Of a stretch of 64,000 nt of DNA, positions 37,001 through 49,000 are shown in pieces (the first letter of the stretch is position 1; each line of letters opens with the position of its first letter). Under the pieces are notes generated by a model. It had not been told where the DNA came from. It saw nothing but the letters and a program-made list of their open reading frames with translations, and ran no database searches. Origin of the DNA: Gordionus sp. m RMFG-2023 (lineage: Eukaryota; Nematomorpha; Gordioida; Chordodea; Parachordodidae); the NCBI RefSeq assembly GCF_954871325.1, contig NC_088776.1, positions 19,034,052 to 19,098,051 on the forward strand, read 5' to 3'. The position numbers were made by a program, and so were the translations under genes.

Positions 37001-40000
37001 AAGAGATTATAATTTTCTTCGAATAAATCCTATACTCTCAAGAAAAATAATGCATTTTATTGAAAAAAATAATAAGAAACTCTAAATGCTGGTCCATTTT
37101 TATGAGGCAGAGGGTAATACCAGCAACCTGGTACATCCTGGCATCCGGCTCCAGTATCCAATCCTAAATCATCGATCGATTTTCTACCATTATCATTAAA
37201 CCCATTCTTATTATTTATCGTCGTCTGGACTGCATGCAATTTTTCCAATTTTTTAGAATACTCGATGAATTTTGAAAAATTTTTGTTGGTGTCGTCTAGG
37301 TTCCCTTCGTAACAAGAATTCATAACATCGTCCCATAATATGTTTCTTGTTTTATTGGATTGGAGTGGATCGAGCTCCGACTCGAGTGTGTTGGGACTTG
37401 ATTGACGAAATTGCGGTAAGTTTTGTAGCGAAAATTGAACTTTGTTACCATTTTCACCTGATTAAAACATTTACATATTTTTAAATATAGTCTTTATAAA
37501 ATATAATTTTTTTGAGGAAATATGATGCGTTCGTGGCTTAAAAATAAGTAAAATTTCCTTCATCTGATATCTCAACGGTTATGTAAACACAACCACTTAT
37601 ATAATTTTTTAACATAATGCCCTTCTTCCGAGATAAAGTGATTTTTTTTAAAAAAAACTTACAGTCCGTGATCAGTCAATATTGAAGAACACCATGTTTA
37701 AAAAAATGGTCATTATGGCCTCTCAAAAAGGATACCGTGACTAAAAGAAGCTGTATTACTCAGATTCAGATATAACTAGTTATTAATTAGTCGAATTCAT
37801 CCGACCATGACTAAAAATAGTAGTTGACTAACCCAACCAAAAACTCGTGTGACCAAATTAGTCGACAAGCGCTAATATTTTTTATTTTGGGTAAAACATT
37901 ATTATTACAATTTAAAAAATATTATTTTTTATTTATTTCTAGGGTACTAGATGTCATATATCTTTTATTTTGATAATATAACGGATTCTGTAAAATAATT
38001 ATAAAACATTTATTTTCTATATCAGTTATAATATTGAAAACCAAAACTAGGCATATAAACGTATGCCACCTATAGGTAGTTGACTAAATTGTTTGACTTA
38101 GTCAAATAATTTGGCTGTTCGGAGAAGGGACCTAAACCTTAATTTATAATGGTTCAGTTTGGTTATGGTAGTATGTAAAAATTATTATGGTTAGGGTTCT
38201 TAAGAAAAATTTATAAAGTTTCGGTTCAGTTCAGCTAATTGTAAAGGTTCATAAAGGTTCATTACGATAGAATTTTTTTTTATTGAGGCAACACCATAGT
38301 ATGATTTTAATTGTAAATATTATTTATTAAAATTTTTGCCATCACTTAAGTTAATAATATTGTTTATTTATAAAATAGATGAAATTAATTTATTTTTATT
38401 ATAAGTATCAATGAATAATATATAAAAAAATATATAAGAATCATAACTCATTTCTAAATATATTATTTAAACGTATAAGTAATATATTTTCTAATATAAG
38501 TGGATTCATATTTATTCGTTGTGGCGAAATTTTAGCCCGAAAGCCCTTTTAACAGAAACTTGTGTTGCGGGAAAGGCAAGTACAGCAAGTTTTTATAATA
38601 TTGGATATTCAAATTTCTTTGATTCCCAATATATAAAAACTGAAGATTTTTTAGATTAATTAAATACAACTAATCAAAAATTGGTTGTTTGGATATTTAG
38701 CATACTAAAATATAGGAACTAGGAATGCTCTGATACTATAAGAAGCAGTTAAAATTTTGTGGATCAATTTAAGTAATAGTGAAAAATTAATACATACTTC
38801 TTATGGATATTAAACAAATATTTTGATCTTTTAATAATTATAAATAATGACGTAGATATGGTAAAATATGTAATACACCACAAGGAAAAGAATGTAATAA
38901 AAGGTAAAATTATTTATTTTATTTTGGCTGAAACCGGTTCACGGTTAAAATTTTTAATAAAGGTTATTTTTACTCCTTCAAAAAATAATTACATCAGTTC
39001 GGTTACGGTTCAGATATTTATAACGGTTTAGCGGTTCATTCTAGTTCACTCCGGGTCCCTAGTTCGAAATAATCTTATAATCAGCCAAAGAATATAATTA
39101 ATTTAAATATCTTAGCATAAAAGAAAGCACAATTTTATTCACATAAAGCGCTCTTCCCTTATATTATTTCAATTTTTTTTTAATATTTTACCCTCTATGG
39201 CTGGCTTTAAATTTGTTAAATTTCCTGGAACCAGATAACCCCATTTATATTTAGGATGAAAATAAAGGGGATAATCATTCCACGTTAAACGCAGGAGTTT
39301 TGGAGCAATACGTGCCAAAGAAGTGATTAAAAAGGGGCCAGGCTTCCATGAATTTTCTCCATTTATATCCGATTTTTCTTCATTATTAAAGCCTAGCGAC
39401 TTTTGGCAAAGCTCCCTATACCAAGCTGGATAGCCGGGAAGAAACGGTTGTATCTTTTTTAAATTAAATTTATATAAAACGGCAATGTAATTCTGATCAT
39501 AGTGACCCGAAAAAATATCAATGTTATATTTCCTTCATTTTTTTAGCTGATTGATTATTACAATTCTAAAATTAATTTTAAAAAATAAGAAAATTGTTTT
39601 TAAAAAAAATCGGACTGTGGGAAATATTTCTTATCAAATTTTTTAATAAATAAAATAGATAAACATCATTAGATACTGAATATTTAAACTGAATGCATAA
39701 CGTTAAAATAAAGAATAAAAGAAATATTTTCAGTTTGAGATATATTTTCTAATGCCATTTATATAAATTCAGGCCTTGTCTTTACCTAAAATTTTCCATT
39801 ATTCTTAGGGCTGGATCTGGCCTAAAAAAATTTTTTTGTTGGTCTCAAGCTTTAATATCAAGTAACCATGTTCCATACATTTTATTTTAAGCCATAGTTT
39901 AACAAAAATATTCTTATATTGAGTCCTTTTTAAAAAATTATTTTTTTGAATTGGGGGATCTATAACAGTGCGCAGGTTTGTCTTAACATTATATTAATCT

Positions 40001-43000
40001 CACCTTCGTCATAACTAGTAATTACTCTCTTATAGTATATATGTGTATATATATATTAGAGGTCTGCAAATAGCAAAATTTTCATGCCCAGCCCCTAACC
40101 CGTGGGAATATAGTTTTTGCCTAGCCCAATTTTTAAATACAAGCCCAAAACAGAAATATATGTTATTGAACACCAAAATAAACAACTATATATGATATTG
40201 GTTTATAGATTATCACTCCTATAAAATATTACAATTTATTAATATATTTTAAATAAAATTTTGCATAGCTGGGCTCCTATGCTTGGCCCAGCCCAAATAT
40301 ATTTTTTCAGACGTCACCCCGCCGCACCTTGTAGACTTCTAATATATATTATGAAATAAAAGACTATTTTTAATTAAAAATTAAAAATATATTGCTTTAT
40401 AACTCTGTAAGCCGGTCCGAAGCTTGGGGCCTAAAATTTTAAAATATTTAAGACTAGTCTGGAAAAATATAGAACTTTTCTTTTTTAGTAGCCAAAAAAA
40501 ATGATGTTTTCTTTTCTTTTATTAAAATAAAATCATAATTGGAATTTATCAGGATATCGACAAGGCAATTAGTAGGGCTGTGCCGAAATTAAATATCCGA
40601 GCGGCACAGGTAATATTTTTAAAAAATATCGAATCGGGACGATGTTGTTTAAAAAACTGATCCGATCCTATATTTTTTATTGTTTTGTATTATGTTATGA
40701 TTGTATATAGGGTTGTTCAAAAGTCCGATTCGGGAAGATTTTAGCCAAAATAATATGAAAATCTCAAGATTTGGCAAATATTTTAGCATCTATGAGCAAA
40801 ATCTCGAGGCGTATATAAAATTATATTGGCGAAAATCTTAAACCCCTAATTATATATTTTATAAATAATTTCATAATAATAAATAAATAAAAGGAACTAA
40901 ATAAATTAAAAATTTAACAATATTTTTTGTTATATTATCTGCAACAAGAAAAGGTTTAAAATACCTAACGAGTCACATTCAGCTTGTGTTGTTAAACGGC
41001 TCGATTTAGCCAATTAAAAATGGTTAACTCAAGATTTTGGCCAAAAGTAAATTACTCAAGTTATTTATTTTGACCACATATGGCAGAAAAGTTTGAACTT
41101 CTATTGGCGAAATTTCGAGGCTTAGGTAATAATATTTTGACTAAAAATCTAATATAATAACAACGGCATACTTTGGGTAAATAATTGACTGTCGCCAAAA
41201 CTTTTTCCAAAGTTCCCGTTTTGCAGTCATCAATTTCTTTGTTCAAATTGACAAAATCTACCAAATTGCCGTCGTACGTTTCTAAATTTTCAGACTCACA
41301 AATCTTTACTTGGGGTGTATTTTCTAAACACTTTCGCAAAGATTCAAGCTTAGCATTACTTGTAGGGGATAGTCCAGCATTGACAGAAATATTACCATCT
41401 TTTTTGGATGAGCGAATGTTCTTATTTTTGTTTAACTTTAAGCGTTGAACGGACCAATCTAAATCCCATAACCATGGGTCTTTTTCATACCTGAATTTAT
41501 AATAGGAGAAAGGTGAATGTGGAAAATATCAGAGATTAAGTTTTAAATATTGAGACTTAATATTTTAAATAACTACTGGGAATATTAGGATACACCCTTG
41601 ATTAGCCAATTAGAAAATGGGAAAGTTAGCATCAAAACAGGGTTAATTTTTGATTTAATTTAAATCAAACTTCTTTTCCGATTATTAAGCTGAACAATGA
41701 AATTAATACTTCTTTTATAAAGTTCAAATAATAAATCGTGATAATATGTTCATAAAATTAGAGGTAGGCATAGGCTGTGGAAATACGTAATTAGACGGGT
41801 CATTTTAACGCGAATAAACTTTAATTTTCGACCTATGATTGGGCGCGACGAGCTGGTTCAAGAAATCCCCGGGCGCAATGAGAAATTTTATATGAATCAA
41901 ATATATTTAATTTTCAAATTGAGTAATTGCAATATTTAAATTTAATATTATAATAGAGAAGAGATTAGAGTCCCGCAGGCCAGCCGGTAATATCATCAAT
42001 AGAATATTAACTCAGCATGTGGCCCGAAATATTATATTTCTTTACTTGCCTTTTGTTTGATTGGCTATGAAATTTATAAAATCAATTTAAAAATAAGGAA
42101 AGTTTTAAAAAATTCGAGAGATGGGCATTATTTACTATTAATTTTCATATAACATTTTCTAATATTATGAAAAATATTTTAATTTAATCCATAATTAATA
42201 TAAAGAATAAAATAAATATTGTTAGTTTAAGATTTATTCCTAATAAGAAATATATTTCCAAAATCAGTTTATAATAAAGCAGGGATGGGAACCAGAACCA
42301 GGATCCTCTTATTTTGGCTGAACCCGAACCTGGACACTTTTCAAAAATGGAGGGTCCAAGGGTTCTAGGTGTCATAAAAATTTTTATAAATAAAATTTTT
42401 TTTTTTTAAATAATATAAATTTTTTTAATTTTATTAACTATAAATTATTTTCCAGTGTAATAAAATTTTATTATGTAAATTTATTAATATGCTATGTTAT
42501 AGAAATACGTTGATTGTTTTGAAAGTGAATTATTTTGTAGTACAAGAAATAATATTTTAATTTAAATGATAATGCACAACACGTTGGTCCTCAATTTGTA
42601 TGAAGCTAGAACGATTATTAAGTTTGAAAAATTTCTGTAATGATTTTATTATAGGAGCACGTGAAGTCATTTTGGCGGAAGATGATTGGTGACAAATAAA
42701 GGACCTTACTAGTGTATTAGTTCCTTTAAAAATAACAATATTAAGATTACAATCAAAACAATTATGTTTATTTGATTTTAAAGCATATGGATTTGATGCC
42801 GATTAGATTTAGAAAAATTTACAGTCTTCTTTATACGAAATATTAGAAAACATGAAAATTCGAGAGCAACAATATTTGCATGTTGTATACGCTTCTATAT
42901 ATTTAGACCCTCGATATCAAGTTTTATTGAGTATTGAGTAAAAACAAATGGCTAAAGACAATCTTAAGGATTTATGGCATAAGCAAAACTCCATTATTTA

Positions 43001-46000
43001 CAATATATTGGAGGCTACAATACCTATTGGTTGTAGTGATATTAATAATGATAGCAACATTGATGATCTTGAAATTTTACTTTTAGATAGAGAAAAAAAA
43101 ATATCATCAGATAGAAAGGAGGATCAAAAAATGCCTATTGCATCTTTAATAGTAAAGTTCTCAGAAGTTAAGAGAATTAATAAGGATATAAATATTTTAA
43201 AATTCTGGGAAAAAAATTCTTCAATATATCCAGATTTATATATCTTATCTAGAATCTTCATGGCTGTACGGGCGATACAAGTATAATAATTTTATAAAGA
43301 TAACTATCTATTTTAGGTAAGGGTAGAACGTGAATTTTCATCTTTAAAATATATATTGTCTACTTTACGTGGAAATCTCAAGGATGATATTTTAGAAGAT
43401 ATTATGATCGTGCGAGAATAAAACATTTAAAATATAAATTATTTCATTTTTAAATTTTTCATTTGTAAATTATGAATATATATATATTGAGGTATAATAA
43501 ATGAATTTTAAAAAAATCTTATTTTGAGTCATTATTTTTATGTTCCCTGAACCCGGACTCGAACCCTGGTCATTTCAAATTTTATTCCTGTACCCGAACC
43601 CGGACCCTTTTTTATGTCGAATGGTTCACATCCCTGTAATAAAGTCTAGTGAAGTCAAATGTGCGTCCTAAATAGTTTTGGGCAAGATCGATCTTTTTTC
43701 GTAGAGCCTTCAGTCCTAACCGGTCTTTTACTATCCGAACTGGGTTTTTTATATATATTATTGCCTATATATCGACCGCAATAGAGCTTGGCACATATAA
43801 AAATTATTCTTATTTATATTTTATTTGTTATTTCTTTTCTATGAGAGTTTTTATTCATTAATTTCCCCCATGAAACTTATAGATGTTACTATATTCATAG
43901 TCCTAAATAAGCAGCAACTATGAACAAATATTTCCAAAGCAGGAAATCTCGTAACAAAAAAGGAGGAGGTTTTTTGATAAATTGCAGGTGTGCAATGGGC
44001 GGTACACGCTAACCTCCCCCCATTGTTTAAAAAACACGCTCGCCATACGAATAGTTAATACATAATTTAATTGTTTTTTAAAATTATATGACCTATTGCT
44101 TTAAAATGATAATTTGTTTTATTTAATGACCTTTGTTTAAATTCGTTTTTATAAAAAAAATCACTATGAAAAAATAAAAAATAATTTTTAATAAATATAA
44201 GCCCGCTCTGCCCATTTTGCCAAAAAGTGTTTTAAATTAAACAACCTGCTCATTGTTTTAAAAATATTTTTAGGCCGCCCACTCAATGTCTAACATTTTT
44301 AACTGGCCAAAAACGTGATAGATATGCCAAACCCTATTAGGATGTTGTTACCATGCCAAGAACCTTAATAGGATTTTTTAATATTTAAAAAATCAAAAAC
44401 GATAAAATATGAATGAATATAAACGTTTCTAAAAATTATGCTATATCCACATAATTAATCAAAAAAAAGAATATCTTCGATTTTAGATGTTTAAAAATGA
44501 AAAAAATCTAATTTATAGCTATTTTGGTGACATCGTATTCTTTTTTTTAATGTATCATATTTTTTCAATAATATTTAGATGGCAAAATGAAACTATATTT
44601 TTGAAAAAGGTCGTGATGTATAAAATGACACTACATGACCAAAAAAACCTATATTTAAAAGTCAGATATAAATCAATAATACCATGATTTAAATCCAACC
44701 TTAATTAAAATATGGGAATTTACAATTAAGTAAAATAAAAAAATTTTACTTCATTTTTTATCCTTTAAATTTATATTTTTTTTAAAAAAATTACAAAATT
44801 GATTGTTTTATACTTTTTTAAAAATATTACTCAATTAGGTAAACACAAATATATATAGATACTTAAAAATATTTTTCCCGCTTTGTATGTTATATTCTCA
44901 TTGAAGATTTACCCATATGTGTGAAAACAGGTTAAACGTCATGGGTACAAGTAAACTCAACCCGATAATCTTTAACGCTTTTTTTAAATTTCAATCATTT
45001 TTCTAAAATAATTTTTGAGTTTCTTCTAGTTAACTTGCTTATCTTTTGACCTTTTTGTTTTATGCTTAAAGTTGTAATTTATTCAATTTACTGGCCTGAC
45101 CCTTTTTTCTATTTTCTCACATATTGTATTATAAAATAAATAAATAAAAATATACGTTTTATTGCCATCGCTAACTAATGCGCAAGCGCTTTGAGCCAAA
45201 CCGGCTAGAGCCTCCCGTATCTCTTTATCTCTCTCCTTGTAGCCATTTTCTGCTTCCTTTAGATACCTTTAGAAATAAGTCTTTTATATATTCGCCTACT
45301 TAAAATCATATAAATATAAGGAACTAAAACAAAGATCGATTTTATTTATTTTCTAACGTTATAATGAGCATGAGCTAAAAATATAGTTTTACAAGTTTCA
45401 TTCACGCTCATTTTTACGCAACTCATTGCTTGAGCATTCATATTTTGAGATTCGAACTATTTTACGATATCGGCTTAAGAACTGTGCAAAGAGAGGTAAT
45501 GAGAGTGAATATTTGGTGCAAACAATTATATATTAAGGATAAAAATAAAAATTAAATTGATACATATTTCCGTTCCATAACGAGGCTAGATTTAAATAAT
45601 TAGGTGCTTTACTCCGTGCATTGAAAATGGTGCAGCAACAAATTTTAATTCAAATTATTGTGTAAAAAATCAAATTATTGCTTCCATTTATTATTTTTAA
45701 ATATTACTATATGTAATTTGTGGAAAACGCAAATGAGGTAATGGGAGCAAAATAAATTCTAATTCTAATTCAAATAATAATTCATATTAATGTTTGTTAA
45801 TAAGGATAAATGAAAAAAAAATTAAACAATACTTTAACTTCAAACAAAGCTAACTGTTTATTTTAAAATTAAACCATGCCATTCAAATAAATATTATTAA
45901 AAATATGTACCTTGACCAAGCGTATTTTTGTGTAGGCAGATATGAGGTTCCTATTGTGTTATATAATTTGAATTGATATATAGTAATATTTTAATTTTCC

Positions 46001-49000
46001 AGGAACCCTGAGATGTTTTTATTCTGTAATCGAAATAAAAATCTTTAATATGTTATATAATGTCTGCCTGGCGTCAATTCGTAATAAGAAAATTTAACAC
46101 GCTATCCTTTGATAGCTAGTCGCTTTGTAACACAAAATACTTTAAGTTCGATATTTAAGGTGGGCAGTCTAGCATTTTATGACTTGCCTACATAAGTTAG
46201 CACTGAATATTCACCCCCATTCATGTCTAATGCTAAATTTTTTAGCCCAACCCACCCACTCATGAAAGGAAACATTTTGATCACGCCCTTAGCCCGAAAA
46301 ATTCATGGAATATTTTTAGAATTCCTCTTTTTCTAAACTTTTCAAAGCATTACTATTTAATCTTATTACCCTTTTTAATTTATTCTATTTTCCTTAGAGT
46401 TTTTTTTTAAATGTATTTTTATTTTAGTTATCGTATTTTTATTTTAGTTTTGTTCTTCGTTATAACAGAATAATTTTTCAGAATTTAGAATACCATCATG
46501 GAATAATAATAATCATTCTGTTTCATTATTGTTAACTTAATTAAAATCGTTAGCAAATAATAACATAATAAAGATGACGTTTATATCCGATATAAAAAAA
46601 ACACCAAAAGATTCCTAAAAAATTTTTAAACGCAAATTTGACAAGTATCAACTATGTTACCCATACAAAGCGTGCCGGCTAGTGTTGCGGGATGGGGAAA
46701 GCGAGAGCAAAAGGCAGGAAAAAGAATGCCAAGAACGTCGTAGACTGCTAAGCAATCGCGAGCGCAATATGAAGCACAGCGTTGAAAGTCGTTGGCAACG
46801 TCATTTAGATTACCGCTGAGAAAGTGAACTAAGGGAGATGGCATCGCTAAAAAAAATTGGATAATCGAAAAAACAAAATAAGCCGAAAAAATCTTTAAGA
46901 TAATTTAGTAAGTTTTTGTACCAAAATTTAAAATACAAAAAAAGCAATATTTTTCCGTATAATAATTTATGTTATGCTACAAAAAAATTTATTCAATACA
47001 ATCTTCATCCCCTGCTTTACGATTCCCAACTTTGTTCACGTTCTTCATTTTTCCTTCTTTAATTTCATCTGATTTTACGTAGAATTTTTTTTTGTTTGAG
47101 TCATCATTAGAGCTACCACTACCGCAATACAATTTGTGTATATCGGCTAAATTATTCAAAGATCCGACTCTTTCCCAACCGCCTTCAATTGTGGCAAAAG
47201 GAGAAGATAATTTTTCTTCTTCACTTTTATTTTTATGTGCTAACTTTGAGATTCTTTGTAGGTGGGTCAAACCAGAGCAGGCTAGATGTAAAGACATTGT
47301 GTCTAGAAACTTTGTATTTGAAGCTAAATATTATTTTATTTTTATATCATAACAAAAAATAATAAATTAAAAGTGCCTATTAAATGTTATAATTAATAAT
47401 TTTTTCGGAATTAAAAAATAGAAGCTATTATGTTTATCATCCTTAAAATGCCGTCCTAACTAATTTTTTCTCAAAGCTTTTGCGTTTTTTTTTCAGATGA
47501 AAAGCGTAAAATAATCTTTCTTGAAAATTATTTATTAAAAGAATAATTTAAAAAAAAATAGAATATATCTTTGAAAGAAAATTTTATGATAGCTTTTATC
47601 ATTTTCAAAAGATAAAAATTGATTTTCATATATTCTACAATTATACAAGAATGGATTAACCTACGTACTATTATATCTTATAAATGTTTAAATCCAATTC
47701 CAAGCAGCCTTATAGAATACTAAAGGAAAGATTGGTTTAGACTTTAAGGTAATATATATTTATTTAGTATATCAGGAATAGCTTTCAGAAAAATCTCATA
47801 TGAATTTCATATTTTAAAAGCCCTCTTTCCATTATTGTTGAGGAAGTCTGCAAGGCAATATGTAAGGTTAGACAGTCCATTCATAATATCTCCTCTTTCT
47901 GGATATCTTTTTTTTTAATTCAGATGACTATTATAAGAAATTTCAATTTCTAAATTGTTGATGTTTAAACGTATCTTTATGCTTCATTAGCTGATATATT
48001 TTTTAGGACTATATACAATTTACAATTATAAAGACTATTTTCGTTTTTCTAGTGATGATAGTTAATTAAAATGTGAGATATGTTGATATTAGAATTAGAG
48101 GCTATGGTATTTATTTTATTAAAAATAATAAGTAAAATTTTTTAGGGAAAATATAATGATCCAAGTATAATTTAAAAAATGTATCATTTTAAAAAAAATC
48201 TTATCAAAAGTCCTAAACATTCCTGTATTAAAAAGGCTCCCTGGATGCAAAAATATAGTTCCATTGTGTTTCTCGCAAGTCATGATCAGGGGTTAACCTA
48301 GACAAAAATAAGCAATATTTAATAGACATCTTTCTAGGGCAATAAATTACTAGGCTAGCAGGAATGTATTACGAGAATGGCTACTGGGGGGGGCTAAGCT
48401 CCCACTAAATTTTTTTTTACCTTTTCCAAAATTTAAAAAGTTTAGCTCCCTGCCATAAATTTTTAATATTTTTAAGGTTTTTGATTTAAATCCCCTAATT
48501 AAAGTCAAAAATATAGTTTATTTTTCCCCTTTTTCTTTATAAGGTGGTACCTTTATAGGGAAGATAGAGAAGCAAGTTTTATTTTTCATTATTTTTATTT
48601 TTTATAAACTAAAATTTTTATTCATTTTAACAATTTTCATAGATATTAGGAAATTAAAAGTAAAAAACACATTTTTGAAAATATTAAAACTAAAATAAAG
48701 GCTAAATATAAACACTTTAAGTACTGTTTTATTTACATATATAAATTGATGTTCACCAGCAGCAAGTAGTGGTGATAAATGGCTTCATTTTTAACAAATT
48801 TTGAGATGACTCTAAAAAGACTAAACCAGATTTTTAAGCGAAAACTATTTTAAATAGGATATCTCAATAAAAAAATCAACTCATAATTTTTATGACTCTC
48901 AAGATTAAGAACCGATTTAACAACACTATAGGCAATAAATAATCCAATTTTTAAATGTTTTTAAATTAGGAATTTAAAATTTTCAAATAGGCAGATTGTT

